42,525 nt of DNA from Chitinophagales bacterium (GTDB taxonomy: Bacteria > Bacteroidota > Bacteroidia > Chitinophagales > UBA2359): NCBI GenBank assembly GCA_016787295.1, contig JAEUUX010000142.1, positions 1 through 42,525 on the forward strand, written 5' to 3'. The notes below the pieces were generated by a model. That model was not told the DNA's origin. It searched no databases and saw nothing but the letters and a program-made list of their open reading frames with translations. Shown in pieces: positions 33,961 through 42,505 of the stretch. The position numbers and the translations under genes were made by a program. Position 1 is the first letter of the stretch. Each line of letters begins with the position of its first letter.

Positions 33961-34908
33961 ATGCCTTGTTTGTATTGCCAATCGTCTCGAGCAGCCCTGC
34001 TTTATAAAGCAACCGACATGTATGATTTTGTATTCGATGTGGTACAATGTCAGGTGTGTAAAGCTGTTTATCTCAGTCCCATGCCTACGTCCGAACAGCT
34101 CGACCATGCCTATAGCGACCATTATTATGGCGAGCAAGAGAAAAAATTTTTTAGCCCTTTTGAATGGGTGTTGGATTATTTTAGACAACAACGTGCCAAC
34201 AAATTAGCAAGTCATTTACCTGCCAATGGGCGCGTGTTGGATATTGGCTGTGGCAATGGACGCTTTTTGCACTTTGTGTCACAATTGGGTGAATATGAAT
34301 TGCATGGTGTGGAATTGCCGGGAAAAGCTGCGCAGCGCGCTGCACAAATTCCAAACATTCATCTCAAAATTGGTACGTTGGAACGCAACGATTTTGCTGC
34401 TGATACCTTTGATGCCATCACTATGTTTCATGTGGTTGAACACCTGCCTAATCCACCCGAATTATTGTCCATTCTTGCACAAATTGTCAAACCCAATGGC
34501 GTAGCTATTATTTCTTTTCCGAATATAGACAGTTGGCAAAGCCGGTTTTTTAAGGGAAAATGGTTGCACTTAGACCCGCCGCGCCATCTTTATTTTTTTG
34601 CCCCCACTGACTTTTCGCGCGAAATGAAAAAAATGGGCTTCGAAACGATAGAAACCAAATACTTTAACCCCGAATACAATCCCTTTGGCTTGTTGCAAAG
34701 CCTACTCAATTGTTTTACGGAACGGCGCGATGTGTTGTATGAACACCTAAAAAACAACCGAACCTACACTGCTAACTATAGTCGATTTAGTTTGTGGTTA
34801 CAGATTTTATTTTTCTTGGCAATTTTTCCTTTTTGCATTCTCGTCGATGCAGTAGAGGCGTTTTTTCGTAAAAGCGGAACGGTCGAAATGGTTTTTAGAA
34901 AACAGTAA
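33961..34908 (+). CDS. SAM-dependent methyltransferase with N-terminal zinc ribbon
   Basis: 315 residues. An N-terminal zinc-ribbon-like knuckle has Cys3-x2-Cys6 and Cys30-x2-Cys33. It is followed by a linker (SPMPTSEQLDHAYSDHYYG) typical of the C-methyltransferase/Methyltransf_23 group. SAM-binding motif I is RVLDIGCGNGRFL (91-103), with the acidic HGVELPG after strand 2 and the FDAITMFHVVEHLPNPPELL signature around strand 4. Near the C-terminus LWLQILFFLAIFPFCILVDAVE is a probable membrane or membrane-associated helix. Such proteins methylate sugars, quinone-like or small-molecule substrates and often work in surface polysaccharide synthesis; the substrate here is not deducible. Divergent from the TMTC-like gene with about 170 bp between the starts, and followed by a strong terminator. 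Confidence 0.88.
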   Translation: MPCLYCQSSRAALLYKATDMYDFVFDVVQCQVCKAVYLSPMPTSEQLDHAYSDHYYGEQEKKFFSPFEWVLDYFRQQRANKLASHLPANGRVLDIGCGNGRFLHFVSQLGEYELHGVELPGKAAQRAAQIPNIHLKIGTLERNDFAADTFDAITMFHVVEHLPNPPELLSILAQIVKPNGVAIISFPNIDSWQSRFFKGKWLHLDPPRHLYFFAPTDFSREMKKMGFETIETKYFNPEYNPFGLLQSLLNCFTERRDVLYEHLKNNRTYTANYSRFSLWLQILFFLAIFPFCILVDAVEAFFRKSGTVEMVFRKQ

Positions 34909-34921
34909 TAATGAATACCCC

Positions 34922-34960
34922 AAATCGGCTATCTTTTGTTGGAGATAGCCGATTTTTTTT
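34922..34960 (+). terminator. Terminator after the methyltransferase gene
   Basis: Perfect 13-bp stem AAATCGGCTATCT (34922-34934) / AGATAGCCGATTT (34943-34955) with an 8-nt loop and T-run to 34960. Confidence 0.9.
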
Positions 34961-35766
34961 GTCAATATTTCTTTAATTTCAGAATAATTTGTAATGCAAA
35001 GTAAAGGCAAAAATACTTTCCAAATTTAATATAGGCTCAGTTATGCACTCGAAGCAATAAAATAATAACAATTTAGTATAACATAAATACTAATAAAAGT
35101 GTTATTTTTGAATGAGGAATATTGTATCTATAAAAATAATATTATTTATATTATTTTACTCGCTTCAGGTAGCCTTCATAGACAACATCAAGAAAGATTG
35201 CCAGTTTTGTTAATTAATTGGATATAAAACAAAATACTTTGTAATACAAAGTTAATTTCTAAATCGAGAACAAAAATATAATCCAAAAATCTGCGAAAGC
35301 CTGACCACACAAACTTGCTCAAAGATCAATAATTTTTTTGTAAGTTGTACAACTAATAATGGGAAAATAACATTATATTTGCGGCAAGAAGTTGGTGTGT
35401 TTTCTAAGATAGGGTAGGGTGGGGGAGAGGTAGTTATACTGCTGTATAGAATTATATGGCACTAAGCTATTTTTCAAAGAAAATAACAAAAAACTAAAAA
35501 CACTATATAAATTCTCAGGAGGTAAAGATAGTATTTTCTTATGCTTATAAATGTCAATTTTGTTTTGATTCTATTCAATATGTATATAAAAAACATTATA
35601 TAAAAAGAGATAATTCTTTATATACAAAAGAATTCTGCTATATACATTATTTTAAGAGTTTATCATATTTATATAAAATAGAGAAAGAAGCTACTACTTT
35701 AATGGATAAAATAACACTTAATCAATAAATATTAAATATAATTTATTTGCATAAAACCGATACATT
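34961..35766. other. Very A+T-rich intergenic DNA with an ORF relic
   Basis: No intact gene. An open frame without an initiation codon runs 35498-35728 and reads like a protein fragment (KCQFCFDSIQYVYKKHYIKRD, then YIHYFKSLSYLYKIEKEATTL), possibly a decayed small gene. Other contents are GTTGTACAAC (35344-35353), TATATTTG (35374-35381, a plus-strand -7 match) and an isolated G-rich tract (35412-35430). All are low confidence. Confidence 0.4.
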
Positions 35767-36084
35767 ATGAAAAAAATATTTATATTATTAAATATAGTAA
35801 TTGTTCTTTTTATTCTATTCATAACATATTGTTATTTTGTGAATAAAGAAAAAAATGAACTTATAAAAGGAGCATCTATTCTAATACAAAAGGTAGATTC
35901 ATATAAGCTTTTAAAAAAAAGACTTCCTGAATCTGTAACAGAATTGGGAATTGAAGAACAAATGAATATTGGTCCTTATTATCAAAAATTAGATAGTAAT
36001 AGATATATTATATATTATAATATAGGTTTTGATGATTCGTTTGTTTATTACTCAAATCTCAAAGAATGGCGGCATAACCCATAA
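35767..36084 (+). CDS. Small uncharacterised protein with N-terminal membrane anchor
   Basis: 105 residues. Residues 4-25 (IFILLNIVIVLFILFITYCYF) are a membrane helix or uncleaved signal, followed by KEKNELIKGASILIQKVDSYKLLKKRLPESVTELG. The remainder, QKLDSNRYIIYYNIGFDDSFVYYSNLKEW, is beta-rich. The layout (anchor, long helix, small sheet ending in FxYxSxxKEW) resembles orphan pseudopilin-like small proteins seen in Bacteroidetes, but I do not recognise a named family. Base composition is extremely A+T-rich (the line 36001-36060 is 20% G+C), unlike neighbouring genes, and hints at an accessory gene. No promoter with a good -33 was found. Confidence 0.65.
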   Translation: MKKIFILLNIVIVLFILFITYCYFVNKEKNELIKGASILIQKVDSYKLLKKRLPESVTELGIEEQMNIGPYYQKLDSNRYIIYYNIGFDDSFVYYSNLKEWRHNP

Positions 36085-36234
36085 AATTAAGTAGTGTGGC
36101 ACTACATCCGATTGAGTATATTGTTCAAATAGATTAATAACCTGTTTTCCTTCGAAGTTTATTTTGCTGCTATCATCATACGATTTAACACTAAAAAAAC
36201 AGCTATTAATAATATTTAATAAAAAATTAATAAT

Positions 36235-36642
36235 ATGTATGTTCAAAGTAACTTAAAAGAAAGTGTATTTAATGCAATAATACTACTGTATATTTTATTT
36301 ATATATATGTGCATTGCACAAAATAAGAAATCTGTTTTTTTGTTTTGTATGTTATTTACTATTTTTATAGGAGGACTATCAAAAAAAAGGGTCTATGAAA
36401 TAGAAATATCAGAAAGTAATCTTTATTTGACTTATTATTATTTAGGAATGAAAAAAGAGATAATTTTGCCCTTTAATGATTTTGAAGGTATTTTAAAAAA
36501 AGGAGTACATTTTAGAACAGGAGAGCATAAAATTTTACAGATAAAAACAACAAATCATCAAAGAATAACATTTGAAATAAATGAATTTAGTGTTGAAAAA
36601 AATGATTTTAACGAACTTGTTAAATTACTTGTTAAAAAATAA
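36235..36642 (+). CDS. Small uncharacterised membrane protein, PH-like tail
   Basis: 135 residues. Two closely spaced N-terminal membrane helices (about 11-28 and 33-48) are followed by a soluble beta-rich part: YEIEISESNLYLTYYYLG, KEIILPFNDFEGILKKG, KILQIKTTNHQRITFEINEF, then a C-terminal helix NDFNELVKLLVKK. Two hairpin helices plus a seven-strand/one-helix tail is the plan of bacterial PH-like membrane proteins, so that fold is suggested, not shown. Like the gene 150 bp upstream it is strikingly A+T-rich and could belong to the same acquired block. Function unknown. Confidence 0.65.
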   Translation: MYVQSNLKESVFNAIILLYILFIYMCIAQNKKSVFLFCMLFTIFIGGLSKKRVYEIEISESNLYLTYYYLGMKKEIILPFNDFEGILKKGVHFRTGEHKILQIKTTNHQRITFEINEFSVEKNDFNELVKLLVKK

Positions 36643-37000
36643 TTTGTAATCCTATTTCATCTCATAAACACCATAAACCCACCCTTTTTTTTGCTTTGTA
36701 GTGGACTTTGTTCATTTTGCTTTATAATTGTCATTGATTTCATTGAAAAATATGTTTTTGGGGCAAAAAATTACCAAAATTGTCATAATCCAAAAAAAAA
36801 TAGCTCATCGAGTAATCTTTTGCCTTCTAATTGCTTTTATAAATATAGTTCATTAAAATTGGGAAACACTTGTTTATATGCTCATTGTTTGGGAATATTA
36901 CAATGCTAAACGGTTTAATTTATAGGGTAATTTTGTCGTAATAACGTACAAAAATTGCATATCACAAAATTAACTTTTTTATACATAAACAATTATTTTT
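36643..37000. other. Intergenic DNA upstream of the T9SS protein
   Basis: A+T-rich, no credible ORF. TAATTTTG (36928-36935) matches the -7 consensus 66 nt before ATG 37001, without a matching -33. Low-confidence promoter for the 37001 gene. Confidence 0.35.
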
Positions 37001-39454
37001 ATGAAAAACAAAACTATCTTAGTTGCTCTATGTGTTTTTATGGCTTCAACCTTGTTTACTAATGGACAAAGCCTCCCAACAGTAGCAATTGGTCGAGCTT
37101 GGTCAGAAACCGCTATGATTAATATGTCAGGTATGGGGAATTATGCTCCTCATCGTTACTTTATGCAAGACACCTTAGTTTGGAACACAAAAACTTACCT
37201 AAAAGTCTATGAAACGCTCCAAAATGTCTATGTCGACTACCAAGAAGAACCTCCTTATCCTGTTTATTATTACAACACATGGTCAATACCCATCGCACGT
37301 AATGCCATGCGCCAAGAGGGTGACAAGGTATGGTTAATTGGTCTTGACCCTGTTACAGAAACAGTAACAAGCACCGAAGAATACCTACTCTACGATTTTT
37401 CGGTCGAAAACATAGGCGATTCCCGACAATTTTATATACCGGGATTATTAGACCCCATCTTAGCCACTTGGACTGTCACCAACATCACCCCATACACCTT
37501 AGCAGACGGCACACTCACCCGAAGCATAGATTTTGATATATACAACCCCACCAACGACCAAACATACACCGATACATGGATAGAAGGCATAGGAAGCACC
37601 TATAGCATTATCAACCGACTCAACATTGGCAACTGTTTTGATATGTGCGGCACCTTTGACGTTGATGATTATTGTGCCGACGGAGCAACATGGCTGGGAA
37701 ATAACTGCACCGCCATTCCCACAGCACTATGCAATAATGCACCTATTATAGAACACATTTGCAGTTCAACTCCAACACAAAGCACCTCTGCCAACAACAG
37801 TTATATCCCTCCAAATGCCATTTATGGAATACAACTGCCCAACATCACTGCCAACCAAATGGTGTGGCTCAATGCAGTTGGGGACACTATAACTGCTGCC
37901 TATGATTCCGCTAATGAATCTTATTACCTAACCAATATTCCCGAAGGAACATATACATTACACCTATACGACACCTGCAACAATTTAGCCTTCGAGCAAA
38001 CATACACCACCAACGAAAACCTATTAAACTATCCTTACAGTATCGCTGATACTAACCCTTGTACACCTTGCTCCACGACAATCAACTTCACCACGCTTCC
38101 CATGCCTTACCAATTGACTTGGAGCAACGGCATGACAGAAAACTTTGTTATCAACCTTTGTTCAGGCAATTATGAAGCTGCACTACAAAAATATGGCTGC
38201 TATCGCAACTATTCTTTCATGATAGAAGATAGTACTCCCACGCTTGAAATACGCTCAGACAATATTATCACAACACCCTCTGAATGCGGATTATCGGGCG
38301 AAATAGATGCTTCCACCGCCATAGTAGGAGGCACACCTCCGTATAATTATTCATGGCAAAACTTCCCAAGTCCACAACCTAACCAAGCGCATATAACCAA
38401 TCTACAAGCAGGTAATTATACTTTGCTTGTTAGTGATGCTAATTTGTGTACTGCAACAACCACTATTATCGTTGGTCAAATTCCAGATTTAATTACTTTT
38501 GCTAATGCCACTAATGCGCTTTGCAATGGTGGAAATGGTAGTGTAGAAATAACTGCTATAAGCGGCACTCCACCATACATAGGTACAGGTACATTCAACC
38601 AAAGTGCTGGTACACAAACCTATACCGTTACCGATGCAAATGGCTGTACTGCAACTGTTTCTGCAACAGTCTTAGAACCTACTATTATGGCCGTCTATGC
38701 ATATGCGAACGATGCTCTTTGTAATGGAGAAAACGGTAGCATAACTGTTACCGCCACAGGTGGTACTGCTCCTTATATAGGTGCAGGTACATTCGTCGAA
38801 AGTACTGGTATGTATGCCTACACAGTTACCGATGCAAATGGTTGTATTGCAACTGCTTCTGCAACAATTTCAGAACCTACTGCTTTGGTAACCTCTGCAA
38901 ATGCGACTAATGCTGCTTGCAATGGTGAGAATGGTAGTGTAGATTTATTTATTATAGGTGGTACAAGTGCATATACTTATGCTTGGGACAATGGTAGCAC
39001 CACAGAAGACCTATCTGCGATTCCTGCTGGTATATATAATGTTACTATCACCGATGCTAACAATTGTTCAACTTATACCTTTGTAGAAGTGGAAGAAGAT
39101 CCTCCTTTGGATTGCAACGACAACAACCCACTAACCATCGACCAATTAGACACTGAAAACTGCACCTGTTCGCACACTTATGTAGGCATAGAAGAAACAT
39201 TTTCGGAAGCGTTTTATATATACGCGTATCCAAATCCTGCTGACTCTGACAACGACCTCTCGCTTCGCTACCAACTACCACCCAATACCTCCAAAGCTAT
39301 TCTACAGCTATACAACCTACAAGGGCAATTAGTTTTGTCCCAAAACATACAACAAACGCAAGGCAATATATCCATCAATTTGCCAACAGGTATGTTTTTA
39401 GCCCAACTTTTCGCCGATAATCTAAATATTCACACCAAAATTATTGTTCGCTAA
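37001..39454 (+). CDS. T9SS type A secreted protein with SprB-like repeats
   Basis: 817 residues. The signal peptide is MKNKTILVALCVFMASTLFTNGQ. Residues 24-240 form a beta-rich head (YFMQDTLVWNTKTYLKVYE, AMRQEGDKVWLIGL, EYLLYDFSVENIGD) of a type often found at the front of T9SS proteins. From about residue 410 to 700 there are four SprB-like repeats (ALCNGGNGSVEIT, ALCNGENGSITVT and AACNGENGSVDLF, each ending YxVTDANGCxAT or similar). DCNDNNPLTIDQLDTENCTC is a calcium-loop-like linker. The last 80 residues (YAYPNPADSDNDLSLRYQL to LNIHTKIIVR) are a type A sorting domain, recognised by the type IX translocon and usually cleaved during surface attachment. The two middle SprB units are near-duplicates. 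Single gene, ending at a long hairpin (39471-39504). Confidence 0.88.
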   Translation: MKNKTILVALCVFMASTLFTNGQSLPTVAIGRAWSETAMINMSGMGNYAPHRYFMQDTLVWNTKTYLKVYETLQNVYVDYQEEPPYPVYYYNTWSIPIARNAMRQEGDKVWLIGLDPVTETVTSTEEYLLYDFSVENIGDSRQFYIPGLLDPILATWTVTNITPYTLADGTLTRSIDFDIYNPTNDQTYTDTWIEGIGSTYSIINRLNIGNCFDMCGTFDVDDYCADGATWLGNNCTAIPTALCNNAPIIEHICSSTPTQSTSANNSYIPPNAIYGIQLPNITANQMVWLNAVGDTITAAYDSANESYYLTNIPEGTYTLHLYDTCNNLAFEQTYTTNENLLNYPYSIADTNPCTPCSTTINFTTLPMPYQLTWSNGMTENFVINLCSGNYEAALQKYGCYRNYSFMIEDSTPTLEIRSDNIITTPSECGLSGEIDASTAIVGGTPPYNYSWQNFPSPQPNQAHITNLQAGNYTLLVSDANLCTATTTIIVGQIPDLITFANATNALCNGGNGSVEITAISGTPPYIGTGTFNQSAGTQTYTVTDANGCTATVSATVLEPTIMAVYAYANDALCNGENGSITVTATGGTAPYIGAGTFVESTGMYAYTVTDANGCIATASATISEPTALVTSANATNAACNGENGSVDLFIIGGTSAYTYAWDNGSTTEDLSAIPAGIYNVTITDANNCSTYTFVEVEEDPPLDCNDNNPLTIDQLDTENCTCSHTYVGIEETFSEAFYIYAYPNPADSDNDLSLRYQLPPNTSKAILQLYNLQGQLVLSQNIQQTQGNISINLPTGMFLAQLFADNLNIHTKIIVR

Positions 39455-39470
39455 ACAATTATATACGACA

Positions 39471-39504
39471 AAACCTCGCCAATGTGTGTACATTGGCGAG
39501 GTTT
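39471..39504. terminator. Hairpin between convergent genes
   Basis: Perfect 15-bp stem AAACCTCGCCAATGT (39471-39485) / ACATTGGCGAGGTTT (39490-39504), loop GTGT. The U-tracts are only three long, and CGCGCGCG follows on the right. It sits between the plus-strand T9SS gene and the minus-strand moxR end. Confidence 0.7.
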
Positions 39505-39540
39505 CGCGCGCGTTGTGGGGTATAACAAACGATATACTTA

Positions 39541-40506
39541 TTACAACAAATCTTGAATAATTTTTTCGATAGAAATACCCTCAGCTTCTGCCTTATAGTT
39601 TTTGATAATACGGTGTCTTAATACGTCTTCTGCAACAGCTCGAACGTCTTCGATATCGGGCGAATACTTGCCACTCAAAGCCGCATGACCTTTGGCTCCC
39701 AACACCAAATACTGCGAAGCACGTGGTCCTGCACCCCAAGACAAATAATTGTTGGTGATGGTTGAGGCGTATTCGGTATTTGGGCGCGTTTTGGAAGCTA
39801 ATTTTACTGCGTATTCCAACACGTTTTCTGATATAGGAATTTTGCGAACCAATTTTTGGAAAGCTATAATTTCTTGGTCGTTGATGAGTTTGTTCATCAC
39901 AATATCGCGGTTACCTGTGGTATTTTTCACCACGTCCAACTCTTCGCGGAAGGAAGGATAACCCACTTTGATATTGAACATGAAACGGTCTAATTGTGCT
40001 TCAGGCAAAGGATATGTACCTTCTTGTTCAATTGGGTTTTGGGTTGCCAAAACAAAGAAAGGACGCGGCAAAAGGTGCAATTCTCCGCCCAGAGTCACGG
40101 CGCGTTCTTGCATGGCTTCGAGCAAAGCGGCTTGTGTTTTAGGTGGAGTACGGTTAATTTCGTCTGCCAAAAGGATGTTGGCAAAGATAGCACCTTTGAT
40201 AAATTTAAAATTGCGGTGTTCATCTAAAATTTCCGCACCTGTAATATCCGACGGCATTAAGTCGGGTGTAAACTGTATGCGTTTAAAACTTAGGTCTAAT
40301 ACATCGGCAATAGTTTTGACCAATAAGGTTTTTGCCAAACCGGGAACACCCACCAAAAGCACGTGACCATCGCAAAAAATGCTGAGTAATACTTTTTTGA
40401 TAACTTCTTCTTGACCGACAATGACTTTGCCAATTTCGCTTTTCAATTGCTTATAACTGGCAGATAGAGCATCTACTGCTTCCACATCGGATTTATAGTT
40501 GGACAT
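39541..40506 (-). CDS. MoxR-family AAA+ ATPase
   Basis: 321 residues, normal length. Walker A GVPGLAKT (53-60), Walker B ILLADEINR (Asp115-Glu116), sensor 1 FVLATQNPIEQEGTYPLPEAQLDRF with Asn157 and the arginine-finger region, and the C-terminal lid with WGAGPRASQYLVLGAKGHAAL all match the MRP subfamily of MoxR ATPases. These act as chaperones that mature partner proteins, usually VWA-domain proteins encoded nearby with a DUF58 gene. Here neither lies next to it: upstream is a lipase, downstream a convergent T9SS gene. It therefore stands alone in this window. A TACCTTTG box at 40611-40618 is its probable promoter. Confidence 0.93.
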   Translation of the reverse strand: MSNYKSDVEAVDALSASYKQLKSEIGKVIVGQEEVIKKVLLSIFCDGHVLLVGVPGLAKTLLVKTIADVLDLSFKRIQFTPDLMPSDITGAEILDEHRNFKFIKGAIFANILLADEINRTPPKTQAALLEAMQERAVTLGGELHLLPRPFFVLATQNPIEQEGTYPLPEAQLDRFMFNIKVGYPSFREELDVVKNTTGNRDIVMNKLINDQEIIAFQKLVRKIPISENVLEYAVKLASKTRPNTEYASTITNNYLSWGAGPRASQYLVLGAKGHAALSGKYSPDIEDVRAVAEDVLRHRIIKNYKAEAEGISIEKIIQDLL

Positions 40507-40610
40507 GATAGGTAAATTAAAAATGAATAATAAAACAGCAAAAGTTGCTCAAATAATGGCTAATGGCAACTTCAGGTATTGTTTTAGGACAAAAAACGCC
40601 AAAACGAGTG

Positions 40611-40618
40611 CAAAGGTA
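40611..40618 (-). promoter_or_regulatory. -7 box of the MoxR gene
   Basis: TACCTTTG on the minus strand, with ATG in place of TTG about 20 nt upstream (near 40641-40639). Predicted leader about 100 nt to ATG 40506. Confidence 0.5.
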
Positions 40619-40685
40619 CGCTTATTTGCCGATTTTTGCATAGTTTAACTAATTTTTTTGTATTTTTTAACGCTATACAAGTGTT

Positions 40686-41999
40686 TTAATCAAACACAGG
40701 AACAATTATCCCATCTGTAGCCGACCGCCAATTTTTGACGTGCATGCTTCTGCCATTATATTGCAATGTGATAGAACCTTCGGGTGTAGTTGGCATAAAG
40801 AAATCGATGCCATTCAAAAACGGAAAATTGCCAAACGTTCCAACAGGATTTAGTTCTGTAGTAGAGTCTCCATCATCGTAGAGAAAGAATGCAATAGCTG
40901 TCTTATCAGCAGGGGCAAAATCTTCTGTAGCCAAATCTATGCCATTCACCGAAAAATCGTCGCGTCCTGCAATAATGGCTTGGTTAGCCGAAAAAACCGC
41001 CATGACCGTTTGTGCATCGTTCGAGGGCAGGCTGCCCAACAAAATGCCCGCCAACGAAAAAGGCGGCGGCAGCACACGCAAATATACCAAATGGTCGGAG
41101 TGGGTAAAACCTTCGCGGTAGTAGTGTATGGTGCGGTCGCTGGCACCCGTTCCGCGTACTTCCAACTCCAAAGGTTGCGATTTTGGCACCACCACAGGTC
41201 CCCACGTACCATTGCTATTGGTGGTCAATTGGTGCAAAGGTGTGTCGCTCAAGCGAAAACCCGTAGCAGGGTCAACAGGATATATCTTAATCGTTCCAGC
41301 ATTGATAGCTTGATTTTCGCCCAAAGTGAGGGCTTTTCCTGCAATTTCTATTGCTTCGACATCGTCACTAATAAAAGCTGTAAGCGGAGCCGTATTGTTG
41401 TTGAAAAAACCATACATTGCTAAAAAAGTTAAAGTACCAGTGGCTACTTGATAGTGGTCTAAGTTGGGCAAACTAAGGTTAATAGCTCCCGGAATAGTGG
41501 AAGTACCGCTCACCAAATCAGCAGGTGAGCCGATATTGAGGGTAGGAACAGAAGCGTTAGCAGTCCCTGCTGGTGCGTTTTGGGCGCTGCTGCCAACATG
41601 TACGTAATGTGCCACTTTTGCAGCTCGAACGGGATCCGAAAGATAGGTATAGCACGTGCCGCCGCCCGCCGAATGACCCACCAAATCCACTTGTGTAGCG
41701 CCAGTCGTTGTCAATACTTCGTTAATCAGCGCATCTAAAGCGGCGCTGTTATCTGCTCCAAAACCTGTGGTGTTCCAATCAAAAGCGCGCAAATGCGACC
41801 AACAATAGCCATTGGTATGAAAGCGCTGAAATTGTTTGGCGTAGGTGTCGCCCGAAGCTAAAAAACCATGTACCATGACCACAGGACGGAAATCGGGATT
41901 ACAGGTGGTGGGTAATAAGTCTTCTTTGGTGCAAGACTGCCACGACCAAGCCAGCACTATCAACCAACAACTTGTCAAAAATGTAAATCTTTTTTTCAT
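40686..41999 (-). CDS. Secreted alpha/beta-hydrolase lipase (AF1763-like), probable lipoprotein
   Basis: 437 residues from ATG 41999 (MKKRFTFLTSCWLIVLAWSWQSC); an ATG at 42032 is in frame but would push the signal peptide inward. Cys23 after WQS is a plausible, imperfect lipobox, so it may be a lipoprotein. RPVVMVHGFLASGDTYAKQF carries the oxyanion His44-Gly45, and VDLVGHSAGGGTCYTYL the nucleophile Ser110 (GHSAG, with Ala where many lipases have Met or Gln). NLDHYQVAT probably supplies the catalytic His. Residues about 225-437 form beta-rich modules with a carboxy-terminal lobe as in archaeal AFL-type lipases, which cleave long-chain acyl esters. Expected location is the outer membrane or surface. 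No clear promoter was found in the 90-bp gap after the upstream terminator. Confidence 0.82.
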   Translation of the reverse strand: MKKRFTFLTSCWLIVLAWSWQSCTKEDLLPTTCNPDFRPVVMVHGFLASGDTYAKQFQRFHTNGYCWSHLRAFDWNTTGFGADNSAALDALINEVLTTTGATQVDLVGHSAGGGTCYTYLSDPVRAAKVAHYVHVGSSAQNAPAGTANASVPTLNIGSPADLVSGTSTIPGAINLSLPNLDHYQVATGTLTFLAMYGFFNNNTAPLTAFISDDVEAIEIAGKALTLGENQAINAGTIKIYPVDPATGFRLSDTPLHQLTTNSNGTWGPVVVPKSQPLELEVRGTGASDRTIHYYREGFTHSDHLVYLRVLPPPFSLAGILLGSLPSNDAQTVMAVFSANQAIIAGRDDFSVNGIDLATEDFAPADKTAIAFFLYDDGDSTTELNPVGTFGNFPFLNGIDFFMPTTPEGSITLQYNGRSMHVKNWRSATDGIIVPVFD

Positions 42000-42081
42000 C
42001 TGTAAAAATTTTGTAGGTGTGTTATAGAACAAAAAGGCTGCAATTTACGTCGATTTCTATACTTTTAGCTATTATCAAACT

Positions 42082-42125
42082 AAAAAAATAATGTCTGCCA
42101 TAGTTTTGGGATTATGGCAGACATT
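42082..42125 (-). terminator. Terminator of the orphan sorting-domain gene
   Basis: 13-bp stem AATGTCTGCCATA (42090-42102) / TATGGCAGACATT (42113-42125), 10-nt loop. On the minus strand it is followed by a T-run (A-run 42082-42088 on plus). Confidence 0.85.
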
Positions 42126-42143
42126 GATATTGTTAGAAAAGTA

Positions 42144-42443
42144 CTATCTTAGAATGTTTAATTTATGAGTTTGAATAGGAAAATCTGCGTGTCGGGTTTG
42201 GTAAAAATACATACCATCGGGTAGATGGGCAACAGAAATAGTAGTAGGGCTATTCATGCTGATAGTTTGGCTCAAGACCATTTTTCCGCTTATATCTACA
42301 ATGGTCAAATGAGCAGTTTGGTCATTTTGTACCAAAGGTTGTACTTGAATTTCGTTTTGAGCAGGGTTAGGAGAAATGTTAAGAGTAGGCTGTACAGAAA
42401 AAAGAAAAAAGTTCTCCGTACTTTTGCGCTGTGAAACAAACAA
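42144..42443 (-). CDS. Orphan T9SS type A sorting domain (start uncertain; possible gene remnant)
   Basis: The frame ends LPDGMYFYQTRHADFPIQTHKLNILR and contains NISPNPAQNEIQVQPL and TIVDISGKMVLSQ, a complete type A type-IX sorting domain (about 80 residues). In known cargo this domain follows a large effector region and a signal peptide. Here only about 15-25 codons precede it and no signal peptide is evident, although a hydrophobic LLFLF lies just after an upstream in-frame TGA near 42475. The only candidate start upstream is TTG 42443. A good minus-strand promoter (42475-42505) and a strong terminator (42082-42125) bracket it, so it is transcribed. It is either the 3' scrap of a deleted cargo gene or a decoy-like mini-protein; the former is more likely. 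Confidence 0.55.
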   Translation of the reverse strand: MFVSQRKSTENFFLFSVQPTLNISPNPAQNEIQVQPLVQNDQTAHLTIVDISGKMVLSQTISMNSPTTISVAHLPDGMYFYQTRHADFPIQTHKLNILR

Positions 42444-42456
42444 AAATAACAGAGAA

Positions 42457-42475
42457 CCCGTCTGAAAGACGGGTC
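42457..42475. other. Hairpin at the 5' end of the sorting-domain transcript
   Basis: ACCCGTCT (42457-42464), GAA, AGACGGGT (42468-42475): 8-bp perfect stem. It sits at the predicted transcript start and could be a 5' stabilising hairpin, or the terminator of a minus-strand gene beyond the window (T-rich sequence follows on minus). Confidence 0.5.
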
Positions 42476-42505
42476 AAAGATAGTACAAATGTTTGGAAAA
42501 ACAAA
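42475..42505 (-). promoter_or_regulatory. Promoter upstream of the orphan sorting domain
   Basis: Minus strand TTTG (42505-42502), 19 nt, TATCTTTG (42482-42475): a complete Bacteroidetes promoter. It reads into the orphan sorting-domain frame. Confidence 0.6.

Noticed and set aside
36052-36246. 64-codon minus-strand ORF between the two small membrane proteins
   Set aside because: Overlaps both neighbouring plus-strand genes and has no promoter or domain.
36691-36909. 72-codon plus-strand ORF
   Set aside because: Non-ATG start, Cys/Ser/Asn-rich and featureless; lies in intergenic A+T-rich DNA.
40980-41423. 147-codon plus-strand ORF antisense to the lipase
   Set aside because: Shadow of the lipase gene without any recognisable domain.
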